Origin: an uncultured Collinsella sp.
Lineage (GTDB): Bacteria > Actinomycetota > Coriobacteriia > Coriobacteriales > Coriobacteriaceae
Direction of reading: 5' to 3'
Assembly: GCA_902470895.1 (NCBI GenBank)
Contig: CABRID010000049.1
Span: forward strand, 1-14,881
Length of the DNA stretch: 14,881 nucleotides
Shown here: positions 12,799 through 14,881 of the stretch, piece after piece
Layout: each line of letters starts with the position of its first letter
How positions within the stretch are numbered: the stretch's first letter is position 1
Position numbers and translations under genes: made by a program
Notes under the pieces: model-generated
What the model saw: only the letters and a program-made list of their open reading frames with translations
Told to the model about the DNA's origin: nothing
Database searches by the model: none

Positions 12799-13812
12799 TT
12801 AATAACGCTCAAAGAAGGCAAGCGCGTTGTCGCTGCAGAGCTTCTGCATCACGGTCTTGCCAAAGTGCTTGGAGAGCATGTTCTGGAACTCGGGCATCTT
12901 GCTGGCATCGGAGAGGAAGGCGGGCGCCGTGGCACCGTCCCAGTCGCCGCCGAGCGCGATGACGTCCTCGCCGCCCAGGTCGAGCCAGTGCTCGATATGT
13001 GCCGCCAGCTGGTCGAAGGTGACGTCTGCGGCGGTCTTGTCGGTTGCGTCGTTGGAAAGGAACTCGCTGCAGTAGTTGAGGCCGACGATACCGCCCATGT
13101 CGCGAATGGTGCGGAACTGGTCGTCGGTAAGGTTGCGTTTGACGCCGCAAACCGCACGGGAGTTGGAGTGGCTGGCGACGAAGGGACGTGTGGCGTGGGC
13201 GACAACCTCGTCAAAGCACTCATCGTTGAGGTGGGAGACGTCAAGTACCATGCCGGCGTGCTCCATCTGCGTAAGTGCCTCGATGCCGGCGGCGGTGAGG
13301 CCGGCGTGGGTATCGTGTCCGCTCGCGAGCGGTCCCTGCGCATTCCAGCTGAGCGATGACATGAGTACGCCCAGGCTCTTAAGCACCTCGATCAGCGCGG
13401 GGTCCTCGGCAAAGAACGTGGCGTTTTCGATGGTGTGGATGCAGGCGACCTTGCCGTCTTTGAGCGCGGGGCGAATGTCTGCCGCGCTGCGTACGTTGAC
13501 CATGCGGTCGTGGTTGAGCATGGCCTGGCCGCTCATATGCGCCATGATCTGTGCCTGGAAGCGCGCGGCGTGGGCGGTGGGAATCTCATCGGGGACAAAC
13601 GTGGCGAAGCACTGTGCCCACGGCGTGTTGCCGATCTTTGCGAGCGAGATGGCGCAGGCGTTGCCCTCGATGAGGTCGAAATCTTGCGGATGCGTTTCGT
13701 CGCCGGGGAAATAACCGTCGGTGCCGGCGGTAAAGCGCAGGTCGAGATCGAGCGTGGCCCAGCCGATTCGGTCGGCGGTGTCGCAGTGTAGGTCAAATAC
13801 GGGATATGCCAT
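12799..13812 (-). CDS. Membrane dipeptidase family M19 (renal dipeptidase-like)
   Basis: A 337-residue amidohydrolase-fold peptidase that should split dipeptides. The binuclear zinc ligands of the family are present: H9 and D11 (FDLHCDT), bridging E129 (HTIENATFF), H194 (VLDVSHLND) and H215 (VASHSNSRAV). GGIVGLNY and ALGGDWDG are further landmarks. No signal peptide or membrane segment is seen, so despite the family name it should be cytoplasmic. ATG at 13812-13810 follows CCGGAGGAA on the minus strand. The usual THxxxN-type segment reads SLSWNAQGPLASG here, as in the bacterial intracellular branch. It is divergent from the FKBP gene across 120 bp. Confidence 0.94.
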   Translation of the reverse strand: MAYPVFDLHCDTADRIGWATLDLDLRFTAGTDGYFPGDETHPQDFDLIEGNACAISLAKIGNTPWAQCFATFVPDEIPTAHAARFQAQIMAHMSGQAMLNHDRMVNVRSAADIRPALKDGKVACIHTIENATFFAEDPALIEVLKSLGVLMSSLSWNAQGPLASGHDTHAGLTAAGIEALTQMEHAGMVLDVSHLNDECFDEVVAHATRPFVASHSNSRAVCGVKRNLTDDQFRTIRDMGGIVGLNYCSEFLSNDATDKTAADVTFDQLAAHIEHWLDLGGEDVIALGGDWDGATAPAFLSDASKMPEFQNMLSKHFGKTVMQKLCSDNALAFFERY

Positions 13813-13868
13813 GGTTCCTCCGGTTGCAGCGTTTCTTTGCAAACTATCATTGAATTGTATGACTAGGG

Positions 13869-13874
13869 TATAGT
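13869..13874 (+). promoter_or_regulatory. Possible -10 of the FKBP gene
   Basis: TATAGT, 59 bp before the start codon in the divergent intergenic region. No clear -35 hexamer lies 16-18 bp upstream. Confidence 0.35.
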
Positions 13875-13932
13875 TAGCGCCATATGTTCACGGCGGCCCG
13901 CGTTGTGCGCCGCCCTTATCACGGAGGTTACC

Positions 13933-14361
13933 ATGTCCAACCAGGGCAAGAAGGTCAAGACCCATTATCGCGGCACGCTCGATGACGGCACGCAGTTCGA
14001 TAGCTCCTACGATCGCGGCGAGCCGCTGGAGTTCACCTGCGGCGCCGGTCAGATGATCAAGGGCTTCGACGCCGCTGTTGTCGACATGCAGGTGGGCGAG
14101 AAGAAGACCGTGCACATCCCGGCTGCCGATGCCTACGGCGAGCACAATCCCGAGATGGTTATCACCTTCCCGGCCGAACAGGTTCCCAACATCGAGCAGA
14201 TCGAGAAGGGCATGAAGCTTTTCCTGTCCACGCCGAGCGGTATGCCCGTCCCCGCCGTGGTCATCGACGTTACGCCCGAGGCCGTGACGCTCGACGCCAA
14301 CCACGAGCTGGCCGGCAAGGACCTCAACTTTGATATCGAGCTCGTCGAGGTCGAGGGTTAG
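13933..14361 (+). CDS. FKBP-type peptidyl-prolyl isomerase, SlyD-like
   Basis: A 142-residue cytoplasmic prolyl isomerase/chaperone. The FKBP core is KVKTHYRGTLDDGTQFDSSY and GQMIKGFDAAVVDMQVGEKK. After AYGEHNPE an inserted flap segment (about 72-128) carries the chaperone function, which marks the SlyD subgroup. The sequence ends at DIELVEVEG, without the His/Cys-rich metal-binding tail of E. coli SlyD. ATG 13933 follows ACGGAGGT (13921-13928). The stop is 3 nt before the next gene, so the two form an operon. Confidence 0.94.
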   Translation: MSNQGKKVKTHYRGTLDDGTQFDSSYDRGEPLEFTCGAGQMIKGFDAAVVDMQVGEKKTVHIPAADAYGEHNPEMVITFPAEQVPNIEQIEKGMKLFLSTPSGMPVPAVVIDVTPEAVTLDANHELAGKDLNFDIELVEVEG

Positions 14362-14364
14362 AGT

Positions 14365-14839
14365 ATGCCCGAGCGCTTGGTTTCGACGACATGCTTGGGA
14401 AATCTCAACGATCCGTCCTATGAACTCCTGCTCCGCCGGAATTTGGGCGGCGTCTTTGAAGTTGACGAGCTACTGCTCGATTGGGACCAGGCTGACACGC
14501 GCGCGTTTGCGGGCGTGACGGAGCTGGGGCGCACGATCGATGTCCGGCCGGATGCTACCGACGGTGGTCGTCTTGCCGACGGCGACGTGCTCGCCATTGA
14601 CCGTTCGGGCGTGGTGCCCGTGGCGGTTGTCGTGCGCCTGCGCAGCGCCGAGGTTTATTTGGTCGAAGTCGACCGCATGGATCCGATTGCGCTCGCGCAT
14701 GCGTGCTGGGAGATCGGCAACATGCATGCGCCGCTCTTCCGGGGCGACTCGGACGAGCATACCGTGCGCATGTATACGCCGGTGCAGCCTGTTTTGGGCC
14801 GCATGCTCCGGGGTATCGAGGGCGTTCGCCTCTCGGTGG
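14365..14839 (+). CDS. UreE-like nickel metallochaperone (3' end missing)
   Basis: A partial gene, 158 codons before the contig end. Residues about 20-95 fit the UreE N-terminal beta domain (LLRRNLGGVFEVDELLLDW, LADGDVLAID), and about 98-158 fit the C-terminal metal-binding domain: DPIALAHACWEIGNMHAPLF, where H121 aligns with the conserved His of the GNxH motif, followed by QPVLGRMLRGI. UreE delivers nickel to urease through UreG; no urease gene is seen here, so the target is unknown. The start is 3 nt after the FKBP stop with GAGGGTTAGAGT before it, suggesting coupled translation. A His-rich tail, common in UreE, could lie beyond the end. The frame continues into adapter bases after 14839, which must not be translated. 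Confidence 0.75.
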
Positions 14840-14881
14840 CTGTCTCTTATACACATCTCCGAGCCCACGAGACCGAGGCTG
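14840..14881 (+). other. Illumina Nextera i7-side adapter (artifact)
   Basis: Positions 14840-14858 are CTGTCTCTTATACACATCT, the reverse complement of the Tn5 mosaic end. 14859-14873 (CCGAGCCCACGAGAC) complete the read-2 adapter, and 14874-14881 (CGAGGCTG) match, from memory, standard i7 index 710. Not genomic. Confidence 0.98.

Overview
The window looks like one short-read assembly contig from a Collinsella-like member of the Coriobacteriia (high-GC, gut-associated Actinobacteria). The assignment rests on protein flavour, high GC with G/C-ending codons, all five tRNA genes plus the leucine tRNA encoding their CCA ends, and gene content (class III anaerobic ribonucleotide reductase, small folate genes, GH13 glucosidase). 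It is an inference; no 16S rRNA is present. Both ends carry Illumina Nextera adapter with index bases (1-43 and 14840-14881), so the organism's DNA is only about 44-14839.

Layout. 44-402 is non-coding and holds a large nested foldback element (136-256) and the promoter of tRNA-Leu(GAG). A two-gene signalling module follows: a PAS-GAF-PP2C phosphatase (552-2897) and a protein that joins a STAS anti-sigma-antagonist domain to an RsbW/SpoIIAB-like ATPase domain (2979-3725). Next come tRNA-Gly(GCC), tRNA-Cys(GCA) and a second identical tRNA-Gly, separated by hairpins with T runs; a GH13 alpha-glucosidase-type enzyme (4312-6045); then a third identical tRNA-Gly with tRNA-Val(GAC). The three promoters that head tRNA units share a palindromic A/T-tract box exactly 2 bp upstream of a TTGC-type -35.

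6388-6974 has no convincing gene. Its 3' half carries a promoter with a tandem pair of NrdR boxes in front of nrdD (6975-9197), the anaerobic ribonucleotide reductase. The activase gene nrdG (9624-10205) is separated from nrdD by 426 bp containing two further foldback elements, one of which ends 2 nt before the nrdG Shine-Dalgarno. folE, an HD-domain protein with a Cys cluster, and folB follow on the same strand, giving the first steps of folate/pterin synthesis (folP and folK are not here). nrdDG supplies dNTPs without oxygen, and folate supplies one-carbon units for thymidylate and purines, so the block is a coherent nucleotide-precursor neighbourhood.

On the minus strand are a YgjP-type zinc peptidase (11948-12724) and an M19 dipeptidase (12799-13812). 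Divergent from the latter is a SlyD-like FKBP isomerase (13933-14361), followed 3 nt later by a UreE-like nickel chaperone gene cut by the contig end (14365-14839).

Most worth a second look: (i) the foldback elements at 136-256 and 9525-9608, which share inner motifs but have unrelated outer arms; (ii) the shared tRNA promoter box; (iii) the STAS-ATPase fusion beside its presumed phosphatase; (iv) the FKBP/UreE pair. I saw no CRISPR array, insertion sequence, rRNA gene or phage module.
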